A DNA stretch of 41,866 bases from Mycolicibacterium austroafricanum (GTDB lineage: Bacteria; Actinomycetota; Actinomycetes; Mycobacteriales; Mycobacteriaceae). Of this stretch, positions 24,763-33,844 are shown piece after piece. The translations under genes were made by a program, and so were the position numbers. The stretch spans positions 70,854-112,719 of the forward strand of contig NZ_CACSIP010000013.1 of the NCBI RefSeq assembly GCF_902705885.1. The letters are read 5' to 3'. The notes beneath the pieces are model-generated. The model was not told where the DNA came from. It saw nothing but the letters and a program-made list of their open reading frames with translations, and searched no databases. Each line of letters opens with the position of its first letter. Position 1 is the first letter of the stretch.

Positions 24763-24768
24763 ACGCTA
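24763..24768 (-). promoter_or_regulatory. Predicted leaderless -10 of pdxH
   Basis: TAGCGT on the minus strand, then 6 nt (TGTCAC), then the pdxH GTG. Confidence 0.5.
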
Positions 24769-24824
24769 CCGCCGGCGGACAGACTGACGACGAGGCCGAC
24801 GGGGCGGGGTGCAAGAATCGGCCC

Positions 24825-25937
24825 ATGACTGCGGTGCCGAAAGATTTCGCTCCAGGGTTGGCGGGCGTGGTGGCGTTCGAGACCGAGATCGCCGAACCGG
24901 ACAAAGACGGCGGCGCCCTGCGCTACCGCGGCGTGGACATCGAGGATCTGGTCGCGAACCGGGTCACTTTCGGTGACGTCTGGGGGCTGCTGGTCGACGG
25001 CCGGTTCGGGCGCGGCCTGCCTCCTGCCGAACCGTTCCCCCTGCCGATCCACAGCGGCGACGTCCGCGTCGACGTTCAGGCGGGCCTGGCGATGCTGGCG
25101 CCGATCTGGGGTTATCCCCCGCTGCTGGACATCGACGACCAGACGGCGCGCGACCAGCTCGCACGCGCCTCGGTGATGGCACTGTCCTACGTCGCCCAGT
25201 CTGCGCGCGGCATCTATCAACCCGCGGTGCCGCAACGCACGGTCGACGAATGTCAGACCGTCACAGCACGATTCATGACCCGATGGCAGGGCGAGCCTGA
25301 TCCTCGCCACGTCGAGGCCATCGACGCCTATTGGGTGAGCGCCGCCGAACACGGGATGAATGCCTCCACCTTCACCGCCCGCGTCATCGCGTCGACGGGC
25401 GCCGACGTGGCCGCCGCGCTGTCAGGTGCCATCGGGGCGATGAGTGGGCCGCTGCACGGTGGCGCTCCGGCTCGGGTGATCCCGATGATCGAAGAGGCCG
25501 AGCAGACCGGCGACGCACGCTCGGTGGTCAAGGGCATCCTTGACCGCAACGAGAAGCTGATGGGTTTCGGCCACCGCGTGTACCAGGCCGAGGATCCGCG
25601 GGCGCGGGTGTTGCGTGCCACCGCCCAGCGGCTCGCGGCGCCGCGGTACGAGGTGGCCGCCGCGTTGGAGCAGGCCGCGCTCACCGAGCTGCGGGAGCGC
25701 CGTCCCGACCGCGCCATCGAGACCAACGTCGAGTTCTGGGCGGCGGTGATCCTCGACTTCGCGCAGGTGCCGCCGAACATGATGCCCGCGATGTTCACGT
25801 GTGGACGCACCGCAGGATGGTGCGCACACATTCTCGAACAGAAGAGGCTCGGCAAGCTGGTGCGGCCGTCGGCGATTTATGTCGGGCCGGCGCCGCGAAA
25901 GCCCGAGTCGGTCGAGGGTTGGGATCTACTCGGCTGA
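24825..25937 (+). CDS. citA: Second citrate synthase CitA
   Basis: 370 residues, near the 373 of M. tuberculosis CitA, without the N-terminal domain of GltA2. The active-site histidines are His211 (MSGPLHGGA) and His250 (MGFGHRVYQAEDPRA). At the place of the third catalytic residue, where GltA2 has NVD, CitA has NVE (Glu303). Otherwise the family motifs are kept (GRTAGWCAHILEQ, RPSAIYVGP). It may be a low-activity citrate synthase or act on a related substrate such as 2-methylcitrate precursors; this is inference. AAGAAT lies 6 nt before the ATG as a weak leaderless -10. The next gene starts 1 bp after the stop. Confidence 0.95.
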   Translation: MTAVPKDFAPGLAGVVAFETEIAEPDKDGGALRYRGVDIEDLVANRVTFGDVWGLLVDGRFGRGLPPAEPFPLPIHSGDVRVDVQAGLAMLAPIWGYPPLLDIDDQTARDQLARASVMALSYVAQSARGIYQPAVPQRTVDECQTVTARFMTRWQGEPDPRHVEAIDAYWVSAAEHGMNASTFTARVIASTGADVAAALSGAIGAMSGPLHGGAPARVIPMIEEAEQTGDARSVVKGILDRNEKLMGFGHRVYQAEDPRARVLRATAQRLAAPRYEVAAALEQAALTELRERRPDRAIETNVEFWAAVILDFAQVPPNMMPAMFTCGRTAGWCAHILEQKRLGKLVRPSAIYVGPAPRKPESVEGWDLLG

Positions 25938-25938
25938 C

Positions 25939-26559
25939 ATGACCGGTAGCCAACCGCGGGTGGTGTTCGCCTCGGCGGCAGACAGTTTCGCGGCGCTGGT
26001 GCGGCGAATTCCGGACGGTTGCTGGGACGGACCGGGCCTGGGCGACTGGGATCTGCGCTCACTGGTCGGCCACACGTCCCGGTCCCTGGTCACGGTGAGC
26101 AGCTATCTGCAGACCGCCGCCGAGCGCGAAGACGTGCTCGACGCGGCCGACTACTACGCGAAGATCCGCGACGTCGCCGCAGGGATGGCGTCCTCAGCCA
26201 TCGTCGAGCGGGGCCGGCAGGCCGGGCGTGACCTGGGCGCGGATCCGGCTGCCACGATCGACACGCTGGTGGCGCGGGTGCGTTCCGATCTGGACCGGGC
26301 CGGCGACCCACTGATCGAGGTGATCGGCGGTCTGGGCATCCGGCTCGACAGCTACCTGCCGACCCGGACGTTCGAGTTGGCCGTGCACGGAACGGACATC
26401 GCCCGCGCCGTCGGGGTCGAGTTCGTAGCGCCGGACGAGGTACTGACCGAAGCCGCGACGCTGGCGGCCCGCATCGGCGTCCGGCTGGGTCACGGACCCG
26501 AGGTGCTGCTCGCGCTGACGGGGCGGGCGGACCTGCCTGCCGGATTTTCGGTGGTCTGA
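25939..26559 (+). CDS. DinB-fold / mycothiol-dependent maleylpyruvate isomerase-like protein
   Basis: 206 residues beginning MTGSQPRVVF, 1 bp after the citA stop, so surely co-transcribed. The four-helix N-terminal domain shows the metal-ligand pattern of this family: GLGDWDLRSLVGHTSRSL (His45) and FELAVHGTDIARA (His150, Asp153), with EVLLALTGRADLP at the C-terminus. Known relatives use mycothiol as cofactor and a divalent metal; many are uncharacterised. The actual reaction is unknown. The frame runs back into citA in another phase, but the ATG at 25939 is the first sensible start. Confidence 0.86.
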   Translation: MTGSQPRVVFASAADSFAALVRRIPDGCWDGPGLGDWDLRSLVGHTSRSLVTVSSYLQTAAEREDVLDAADYYAKIRDVAAGMASSAIVERGRQAGRDLGADPAATIDTLVARVRSDLDRAGDPLIEVIGGLGIRLDSYLPTRTFELAVHGTDIARAVGVEFVAPDEVLTEAATLAARIGVRLGHGPEVLLALTGRADLPAGFSVV

Positions 26560-26630
26560 AGCCCCCGATGAGTTTCCTCCGCCCGGCTGGTCTCTATCCA
26601 CGTCCCATCCCGATCTGTTGAGGAGACCCC

Positions 26631-27092
26631 ATGGCCGTCAGCCCTGAAGCCAACCAGCCGATGCTGGTGCCGCACCTCGTCGTCGACGACGCAGCCGCCG
26701 CGCTCGACTTCTACGCCAAGGCGTTCGGTGCCGAGGAGATGGCGCGGCTGCCCGGACCCGGCGGCAAGCTGATGCACGCGGCGTTCCAGATCAACGGTTC
26801 CATGGTGTTCCTCAACGATGACTTCCCCGAGTTCAACGACGGCAAGTCGACCACCCCGACCGCGCTGGGCGGCTCACCGGTGACCCTGCACCTGCACGGT
26901 CGCGACGTCGACGGACGGTTCCAGCGGGCGCTCGATGCCGGTGCCACCGTGGTGAATCCCCTCGAGGACCAGTTCTGGGGTGACCGCTACGGCGTGGTCC
27001 GCGATCCGTTCGGTCACCAGTGGTCGCTGGCCGAGACGGTGCGCGAGGTCGACTTCGCCGAGATGACCGCGAACATGGGCAGCGAAGGCTAG
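26631..27092 (+). CDS. VOC/glyoxalase-fold protein (PhnB-like)
   Basis: 153 residues, one vicinal-oxygen-chelate domain made of two beta-alpha-beta-beta-beta modules: MLVPHLVVDDAAAALDFYAKAFGAEEM and then PVTLHLHGRDVDGRFQRALDAGATVV, closing with DRYGVVRDPFGHQWSLAE. This is the PhnB/YdcZ-like branch and matches Rv0887c. It may bind an aromatic or antibiotic ligand or act as an isomerase; no evidence decides. The Shine-Dalgarno GAGGAG is 5 nt before the ATG, so this gene is leadered. Its TAG overlaps the stop of the fragment on the other strand (shared CTAG at 27089-27092). Confidence 0.92.
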   Translation: MAVSPEANQPMLVPHLVVDDAAAALDFYAKAFGAEEMARLPGPGGKLMHAAFQINGSMVFLNDDFPEFNDGKSTTPTALGGSPVTLHLHGRDVDGRFQRALDAGATVVNPLEDQFWGDRYGVVRDPFGHQWSLAETVREVDFAEMTANMGSEG

Positions 27093-27274
27093 CTCGTCAC
27101 CGCATTCGGGACGTACTGCCCGAGCAGCCACCACGGCAGTCCGTAGGACGCCGCGGCGATTCCACTGAACGCGGCGATGCTGTCCGGTTTCGGGGTGCGC
27201 ACCAATTCGGGAGTGTTCGGATCCGAGTCGTACAGACCGAATTTCAGGTCGAGCTTGGGCGCAGGTGACGGTTC
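27089..27274 (-). pseudogene. Orphan gene tail: 61-codon open frame without a start
   Basis: From about 27274 to the TAG at 27091-27089 the minus strand reads a clean, protein-like sequence (LDLKFGLYDSDPNTPELV, then SIAAFSGIAAASYGLPWW, then LLGQYVPNAVTS) with GC-rich third positions. There is no ATG or GTG with a Shine-Dalgarno sequence; the only internal GTG would give 37 residues. Upstream, the frame simply continues out of phase into fprB. The stop shares CTAG with the convergent VOC gene, as other real convergent pairs here do. It looks like the surviving 3' end of a lost gene. I do not recognise the family. Confidence 0.5.
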
Positions 27275-28955
27275 AGCGCCGGAGACCGGCGAGCAGTCGC
27301 TGATGCACCGGCGGCGAAGGTGCGCAGGCCGCGGCCTCGACCATGCCGGCGACAGTGGTGAACTTGACCCGAGGTCGCAGTTCGCCGCCGCGGCCGATCT
27401 CGGCGTCGTCGATCGCCTTCCACCCGGCGGCGTCGACGACCGCGGGCTGCCTACCCCGCACGAACCGGTCCAGCGAGGCGACCTTGTGGACGGGGTCGGT
27501 CAACAGCCCGTTGTTGTAGTCGGCGACCAGGTTGTGGACCGTCTGGGCGGCGCACGACTTGTTGGTCCCGATGAACCCCGTCGGGCCGCGCTTGATCCAC
27601 CCCGCGACAAAGCTGCCCGGCACCGGGCGGCTGGTCTGCGGATCGAGCACCCGGCCGCCGTCGTTGGGCACCACCGCGGCGACGTCGTCGAACGGCAGAC
27701 CGCGGATCGGCTTGCCGCGGTACCCGATCGACGTCAGCACCAGGTCGGCGGAGATCTCGCGGACCTCGTCGGTGCCCGTCACTGCGAACTCCACCCCGGT
27801 GGCCGCGTGCTCACCGAGCACCCGCTTGGGCGTCAGCCCGTAGGTCAACCGGATTCTGGGCCGTCCCCCCCGGGAGTCGCAGGCCTGGCCCAGTCCGGCC
27901 AGGATCTCGAGCTTGTTGCGGGTCAACGGGTCGGCTTCGTGTGCGAGATCGCGGATCACCAGATCGTGGTCGGCGGTGTCGAGTACCACCTCGCACGCCG
28001 ACGTCAGACCGATGAGTTCGGGCAGGGTGAAGGCTGACGCTGCCGGTCCGCGGCGGGCTGCGATCACCACCTCCCGTACCTGGGACGCTCGCAGGGCGTC
28101 CAGAGCATGGTCGGCGATGTCGGTGCGCGCCAAGGCATCCGGTTCAGTCGTCAGGATGCGCGCCACGTCCAGCGCCACGTTCCCGTTGCCCACTATGAGG
28201 ACACGTTCGCCACTGAGGTCGACGGGCAGCCCGGCGTACTCCGGATGCCCGTTGAACCAGGCCACGATTTCGGTCGCGGTCGACGTCCCGGGCAGCCCCA
28301 TCCCCGGCACGTCGAGACGACGGTCGTCGGGGGCGCCGACCGCGTACAGCACTGCGTGATGGTGCTCGAGAAGTTCGTCGTGGGTGAGGTCCGACCCCAC
28401 CTCGCAGTTGAGATAGAAGGAGAACCCGGGCAGTCGGGCAACGCGCTCGAAGAGCTTGGTCACCCTCTTGGTGCTCTGATGGTCGGGTGCCACACCCGCG
28501 CGTACCAGGCCGTAGGGCGTCGGGAGCTTCTCGAAGACGTTGACCCGAACGCCCTGCTGCGTCAACAGTTCGTCGGCGGCATACATCGCCGCGGGACCCG
28601 ATCCCACAACGGCGACCCGGAGCGGGCCGCCCGGCCGCGGGTGCACCACCGGCGCCTCGAGCACCGGAGCGAGCTTGGAAGTCGGCGGCAGCTTGGTCTC
28701 CCGCTTCGGATAGAACGCCGCGTTCAGCTCGATGAACGGCAGCTGCGTGTCGGTCAGTCGGGTATCCGGAGCGATCGCACCGACCGGACAGGCGGATACG
28801 CAGGCACCACAGTCGACGCACGCCACCGGATCGATGTAGAGCATCTCCGCGGTGGCGAAGCCCGGCTCGTCGGGGGACGGGTGGATGCAGTTGACGGGGC
28901 ATGCATAAACACACGACCCGTCGCTGCAGCACGACTGGGTGATGACGTGAGGCAT
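27273..28955 (-). CDS. fprB: Ferredoxin/ferredoxin-NADP reductase FprB
   Basis: 560 residues. Residues 1-65 form a ferredoxin domain with two cysteine clusters, SCCSDGSCVYACPVNC and CVDCGACVSACPVG, fitting 4Fe-4S/3Fe-4S centres. The rest is an NADP-dependent FAD reductase of the adrenodoxin-reductase type: FAD motif VAVVGSGPAAMYAADELL (about 113-130), NADP motif VLIVGNGNVALDVARIL, and GWIKRGPTGFIGTNKSC near the end. It moves electrons between NADPH and iron-sulfur proteins. It lies 49 bp behind the AurF-type oxygenase on the same strand, which makes it that enzyme's likely electron donor. The C-terminus is shorter than in M. tuberculosis FprB (575 aa). Confidence 0.96.
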   Translation of the reverse strand: MPHVITQSCCSDGSCVYACPVNCIHPSPDEPGFATAEMLYIDPVACVDCGACVSACPVGAIAPDTRLTDTQLPFIELNAAFYPKRETKLPPTSKLAPVLEAPVVHPRPGGPLRVAVVGSGPAAMYAADELLTQQGVRVNVFEKLPTPYGLVRAGVAPDHQSTKRVTKLFERVARLPGFSFYLNCEVGSDLTHDELLEHHHAVLYAVGAPDDRRLDVPGMGLPGTSTATEIVAWFNGHPEYAGLPVDLSGERVLIVGNGNVALDVARILTTEPDALARTDIADHALDALRASQVREVVIAARRGPAASAFTLPELIGLTSACEVVLDTADHDLVIRDLAHEADPLTRNKLEILAGLGQACDSRGGRPRIRLTYGLTPKRVLGEHAATGVEFAVTGTDEVREISADLVLTSIGYRGKPIRGLPFDDVAAVVPNDGGRVLDPQTSRPVPGSFVAGWIKRGPTGFIGTNKSCAAQTVHNLVADYNNGLLTDPVHKVASLDRFVRGRQPAVVDAAGWKAIDDAEIGRGGELRPRVKFTTVAGMVEAAACAPSPPVHQRLLAGLRR

Positions 28956-29004
28956 GGGAAACCCTGGGTTCCTATCCGAGATGAGGTGGCCGGGCGATGA
29001 CCAC

Positions 29005-30042
29005 CTAGGCGGCGGTCACCACGTGCTGACGGGCCGGCTCACTGCGGTAGCGGCTGGGCGGTCCGTCGATCCGGCAGGCCCGCCACATCAGCTTGGCAGC
29101 CGGATTCATCAGCCCCGTCTCGTGGCACAGCATCCGGACATCGCCGAACATGTCACGCAGGAACTGCCGCGACTCGGGTGACCGGAAGAACAGCTCTCGC
29201 TTGACCTCGCGCGGGATGTCGAATTCCTTCCAGAAGGATTTCGGTGGCTTCACGATCGCCTGACACAGCACCCGCATGATGATCGGCACGTGCAGTGACA
29301 GCCAGAAGCGCTTGCGGCGCGGCAGGTGCGGAACCCGCTTGCGCAGGTACTCGTGGGCGAACGAGATATGGCGGGCCTCCTCGGCCACATGAATGGCCAT
29401 CACGCGCTCCATGATCGGATGCAGCGTCTTTCCCTCCCGCAGGATGTTCTTCTGGGTGTGGTCGATGGGCTCCTCGCCGGCGAGCACCCCGAAGAAGAAC
29501 GGGATGGGTAGCGGGCCGGCGGCCAGCGGGATGAACTGCGACAGCCACTTGAGCATCCGCGGCATACCCGGCACGTCAGCGCCGATGCGGTTCACCATCT
29601 CCTGGAACATCATCGTGTGGTTGCACTCTTCGACCGATTCATGCAGGCAGTACCGGTATTCCGGGGAGCCGTTCGGAACCCAGAACGAGTAGTTCATCAG
29701 CCCGCGGATCAGGATCGACTCGAAGTGCAGGCCGACTTTGGCCACGTTCGCCTGGCGCCACATCCCGATCTCGATCTGCCGCTCGACGGACTGCGACTTG
29801 TACCAGGGGTGGCGGCCGATCGGGTCGGTGCCGGGCAGGATCCAGCGGGTGTCGCCGGGAACCACCTCGAACTCGGGCGAATCCCAGTCGATGTCGGTGT
29901 ACGGATTGAAGTTCCGCCGCACCGAGCCCTCGGACAGGATGGTCAGCATGTCGACGTACTCCCGGTCCTCAGGGCTGTCGCCGATCTCCATGTTCTTGCG
30001 CCAGCGCCGGATGATCGGCGTTCGAGCTTCCTTGACAGCCAT
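29005..30042 (-). CDS. AurF-type diiron oxygenase (Rv0885-like)
   Basis: 345 residues. Ferritin-like diiron ligands are spaced as in p-aminobenzoate N-oxygenase AurF: HFESILIRG, CLHESVEECNHTMMFQEM, GEEPIDH, and HVAEEARHISFAHEYL. Together these give four carboxylates and three histidines in the right helices. AurF oxidises an arylamine to a nitro group; the mycobacterial substrate is not known. A Shine-Dalgarno (GGGAGG) stands 6 nt before the ATG, so this gene is leadered. It is divergent from serC across a 249-bp region holding a CRP palindrome, and fprB follows in the same direction. Confidence 0.9.
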   Translation of the reverse strand: MAVKEARTPIIRRWRKNMEIGDSPEDREYVDMLTILSEGSVRRNFNPYTDIDWDSPEFEVVPGDTRWILPGTDPIGRHPWYKSQSVERQIEIGMWRQANVAKVGLHFESILIRGLMNYSFWVPNGSPEYRYCLHESVEECNHTMMFQEMVNRIGADVPGMPRMLKWLSQFIPLAAGPLPIPFFFGVLAGEEPIDHTQKNILREGKTLHPIMERVMAIHVAEEARHISFAHEYLRKRVPHLPRRKRFWLSLHVPIIMRVLCQAIVKPPKSFWKEFDIPREVKRELFFRSPESRQFLRDMFGDVRMLCHETGLMNPAAKLMWRACRIDGPPSRYRSEPARQHVVTAA

Positions 30043-30162
30043 CTTGAGCCTCCCGTGAGGTTTACATTCGTCCGGTCGCTGTCCAAGAACAGTACCCGTG
30101 GTCCCAGGAATTGAACAGGCCGTTTTGCGTCAGTGTGGCCGCCCGGGGTTACCTGCGTCACA

Positions 30163-30178
30163 TGTGAGCCAGATCACA
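30163..30178. promoter_or_regulatory. CRP (cAMP receptor protein) binding site
   Basis: TGTGA-N6-TCACA, exactly the CRP consensus, extended to 7-bp arms (CATGTGA...TCACATG at 30161-30180). It lies between the AurF-type gene and serC. CRP of M. tuberculosis is known, to my recollection, to bind the same intergenic region. The centre is about 121 nt upstream of the predicted serC start of transcription and about 128 nt from the AurF-type ATG, so either or both genes could be affected. The remaining bases of 30043-30291 show no other clear structure. Confidence 0.88.
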
Positions 30179-30279
30179 TGCGATGGGCGGCACTGTGGCC
30201 TCGACCGTGGGGCCTGTGCTCGCAGCTGGAGCGTCTTGTGTACCCGGGACCCACGCTCGGCGGACCGGACGGCGGAACT

Positions 30280-31514
<1,235 letters not shown>

Positions 31515-31592
31515 TGTCACCTCGGTTACGGACTGATAACGCAGTAGGGTCACCTGCGTATCGGGTTTGACATCAGCCCGGAGGAGGTCGCA

Positions 31593-32372
31593 ATGCGGGA
31601 ACTCAGGGTCCTAGGACTCGACGTCGACAGCCGACGGATCATCTGCGAGACCGACGACTCCACGGAGAAGTTCATCCTGCGCTCCGACGAGCGCCTCAAG
31701 GCCGCTGTGCGCGGTGATCAAGTCGGCTCAAACCAAACCACGATCGAGGTCGAGGCCAAAAACGTGTTGCGCCCCAAAGAGATTCAGGCAAAGATCCGCT
31801 CGGGCGCGTCGGTCGAGCAGGTTGCGTCGGCGTCCGGCATGGACATCTCCCGCGTCGAGCGATTCGCCCACCCGGTTCTGTTGGAGCGTGCCCGCGCCGC
31901 CGAACTGGCCACCGCCGCGCATCCGGTGCTCGCCGACGGACCGTCGGTGTTGACCCTGCTGGAGACCGTGACCACCGCACTGGTCGCCCGCGGCCTCGAC
32001 CCCGACGTCACCAACTGGGACGCCTGGCGCAACGAGGACGGTCGCTGGACCGTGCAGATGTCATGGACCGCCGGCCGGTCCGACCTGCAGGCACACTTCC
32101 GGTTCGCCCCGGGGGCACACGGCGGCACCGTCACCGCCTTCGATGATGCGGCCTGCGAGCTGATCGACCCGAGCTTCGCCCGTCCCCTGCGGCCCCTGGC
32201 GCCGGTGGCGCAACTGGCTCTCGATGAGCCGGACACCCCCCTGACGCCGCCGGCCGAGGCACCCGAGCCGCCCCCGACGACAAAGCCGCCACGCCCCAAG
32301 AAGGGCCGGCCTGCCGTCCCGGCGTGGGAAGACGTGCTGCTAGGCGTTCGTTCCAGCGGCGGCCAGCGCTAA
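31593..32372 (+). CDS. sepH: Septation protein SepH (DUF3071)
   Basis: 259 residues. The N-terminal DUF3071 domain (1-170) starts MRELRVLGLDVDSRRI and includes a helix-turn-helix (LRPKEIQAKIRSGASVEQVA). The C-terminal third is Pro-rich with a conserved tail RPAVPAWEDVLLGVR. SepH of Streptomyces and mycobacteria is known to bind FtsZ and stimulate Z-ring assembly. An excellent Shine-Dalgarno (GGAGGAG) stands 6 nt before the ATG. The 3' end overlaps the end of the convergent DUF2537 gene by 33 bp. Confidence 0.95.
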   Translation: MRELRVLGLDVDSRRIICETDDSTEKFILRSDERLKAAVRGDQVGSNQTTIEVEAKNVLRPKEIQAKIRSGASVEQVASASGMDISRVERFAHPVLLERARAAELATAAHPVLADGPSVLTLLETVTTALVARGLDPDVTNWDAWRNEDGRWTVQMSWTAGRSDLQAHFRFAPGAHGGTVTAFDDAACELIDPSFARPLRPLAPVAQLALDEPDTPLTPPAEAPEPPPTTKPPRPKKGRPAVPAWEDVLLGVRSSGGQR

Positions 32373-32621
32373 CAGCGCAATCCAGGAAACCCCGACGCCG
32401 ACAGCTGCTCCGAGCACGAACCAGCGCCAGACCGGCACCGTGCGCCACCCCCATACCGTCGGGGCCAGGCCGCCGACGGCGACGAGGTTCAGCCCGACCG
32501 CGAGCAGTGGATGCACCCGCGTCAACCCGATGCTGAGCACGACGATCGCCGATCCGATCACGGCGGCGACAAACGCCGCCACCGTCAGCCCTGTTGCCCA
32601 CGGCTTGGAATCGTCGGTCAT
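32340..32621 (-). CDS. DUF2537 membrane protein (Rv0882-like)
   Basis: 93 residues with three predicted helices: LTVAAFVAAVIGSAIVVLSIGL, LLAVGLNLVAVGGLAPTVWG, and WFVLGAAVGVGVSWIALLAL. It starts at ATG 32621 with MTDDSKPWATG; the frame stays open upstream into the methyltransferase gene but without a sensible start. The Shine-Dalgarno GAGGAG lies 2 nt before the ATG and is part of the dispersed motif at 32623-32644. It overlaps sepH at the 3' end by 33 bp. Function unknown. Confidence 0.85.
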   Translation of the reverse strand: MTDDSKPWATGLTVAAFVAAVIGSAIVVLSIGLTRVHPLLAVGLNLVAVGGLAPTVWGWRTVPVWRWFVLGAAVGVGVSWIALLALAAAGTNA

Positions 32622-32622
32622 T

Positions 32623-32644
32623 GCTCCTCGCGCAAGCGCTCGTC
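32623..32644 (-). repeat. Dispersed junction motif carrying a Shine-Dalgarno sequence
   Basis: Minus strand GACGAGCGCTTGCGCGAGGA plus two bases, ending 1 nt before the DUF2537 ATG and lying between it and the methyltransferase stop. Related to the motifs at 16147-16167 and 11240-11330. Confidence 0.6.
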
Positions 32645-32649
32645 GGGTG

Positions 32650-33480
32650 TCACTGCTCCCCCACCCCGCCGAGCCTATCCCGCTCATAGAAGGCCAGCGC
32701 CGCGGCTGTCGCCACGTTGAGCGAGTCGGTCCCCCGCGACATCGGGATCCGCACGCGGACATCGCTCGATCGCATCGTCCGCTCCTGCAGGCCCGGACCC
32801 TCCGCACCGACCATGACGGCCACCCGCTGCGCCGCCAGCCCCGGCATCGCCTCGGCCAGCGACAGCGCGCCCGGGTCGGGCGTCATCGCCAGCAACTGAA
32901 AATCGGCTTCCCGCAACAGTTCCAGATCGGCCGGCCACTCCTGCGCCCTGGCGAACGGCACCAGCAACGCGTGTCCCATCGACACCCGGACAGCGCGCCG
33001 GTACAGCGGGTCGGCGCATCCACTGCCGAAGATCACCGCATCCACTCCGAGTCCCGCGGCGTTGCGAAAGACGGCACCGAGGTTCTCGTGGTCGTTGACA
33101 CCTTCGAGGACCGCGACGGTTCGGGCGCCAGCGAGCACCTGCGGCACCGTCAGCTCGGTCGCACGCGACGCCGAGGCGAGCACCCCCCGGTTCAGATGGA
33201 ATCCGACGACCTCGGCCATCACCTCTGCGGTCACCCGGTAGAACGGCGCGGCCACACCGTCGAGGTCGGCACCGAGTTCAACTCGCCGCCGCTCGGTGCC
33301 GAGGAACGCCCGCGTCGTGAACCGGGAGGCGAGCATGCGCTGCACCACCAAGACACCCTCGGCGATCACCAGCCCTTTGCCGGTCGGCAGGTCCGGCCGC
33401 CGGTCGACGCTGTTGAGGTCCCGGAAATCGTCGAGCCGGGAGTCGCGCGGGTCGGCGACGTCGATCACGTTGGCCATCAC
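32650..33480 (-). CDS. SPOUT-family (SpoU/TrmH) RNA methyltransferase
   Basis: 276 residues from a GTG directly followed by ATG; either may start. Three SPOUT motifs are clear: motif 1 NDHENLGAVFRNAAGLGVD, motif 2 VMVGAEGPGL, and motif 3 IPMSRGTDSLNVATAAALAFYE, which form the SAM-binding trefoil knot. The N-terminal 90 residues form the substrate-binding domain (GLVIAEGVLVVQRML). It should methylate the 2'-O of a ribose in rRNA or tRNA; the target cannot be told. It matches Rv0881. The DUF2537 gene follows after 28 bp. Confidence 0.93.
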   Translation of the reverse strand: MMANVIDVADPRDSRLDDFRDLNSVDRRPDLPTGKGLVIAEGVLVVQRMLASRFTTRAFLGTERRRVELGADLDGVAAPFYRVTAEVMAEVVGFHLNRGVLASASRATELTVPQVLAGARTVAVLEGVNDHENLGAVFRNAAGLGVDAVIFGSGCADPLYRRAVRVSMGHALLVPFARAQEWPADLELLREADFQLLAMTPDPGALSLAEAMPGLAAQRVAVMVGAEGPGLQERTMRSSDVRVRIPMSRGTDSLNVATAAALAFYERDRLGGVGEQ

Positions 33481-33568
33481 GCGTTTTCGTCACCATCGAC
33501 AACAGATCCGACGGCACTCACAACGTGGAGACTACCCAGTTGGTCTCGAGCGCCGTTCATCGATCGAC

Positions 33569-33574
33569 TACGTT
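33569..33574 (+). promoter_or_regulatory. Predicted leaderless -10 of the DUF2530 gene
   Basis: TACGTT, then 7 nt, then the GTG at 33582. Confidence 0.48.
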
Positions 33575-33581
33575 GAACGCA

Positions 33582-33836
33582 GTGACCAGCGACCATCGAC
33601 CCCCGGAGCCTCCCGCGCTGCCCACGGCGCTGCTCGCGCCGTGGCCCGTCATCGTGGCCATCACCTGTGGCTGGTTGACCGCGGCAGTGCTGGCGTTCAC
33701 CGTGAGCCCGCTGCACGACTGGCGGCCGATCACGATCGCCGGGCTGGGTGTCGGCGTTCTTGGCACCTCGATATTTCTGTGGCAACGTCACGCCGTGCGT
33801 CGCGGGTCTCGTGGCGCCCAGAGCGGCCTCACCTAG
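33582..33836 (+). CDS. DUF2530 small membrane protein
   Basis: 84 residues, two helices (PVIVAITCGWLTAAVLAFTVS and ITIAGLGVGVLGTSIFLWQ) separated by LHDWRP, with a basic C-terminal tail. The frame extends upstream to 33525, but the GTG at 33582 gives the usual family start (TSDHRPPEPPALP). It corresponds to Rv0879c. It is probably co-transcribed with the SRPBCC gene 8 bp downstream. Function unknown. Confidence 0.85.
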   Translation: MTSDHRPPEPPALPTALLAPWPVIVAITCGWLTAAVLAFTVSPLHDWRPITIAGLGVGVLGTSIFLWQRHAVRRGSRGAQSGLT

Positions 33837-33844
33837 GAGAAGCG

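Noticed and set aside
26560..26630. A promoter of the VOC gene.
   Set aside because: Apart from the Shine-Dalgarno sequence no convincing -10 or -35 stands out.
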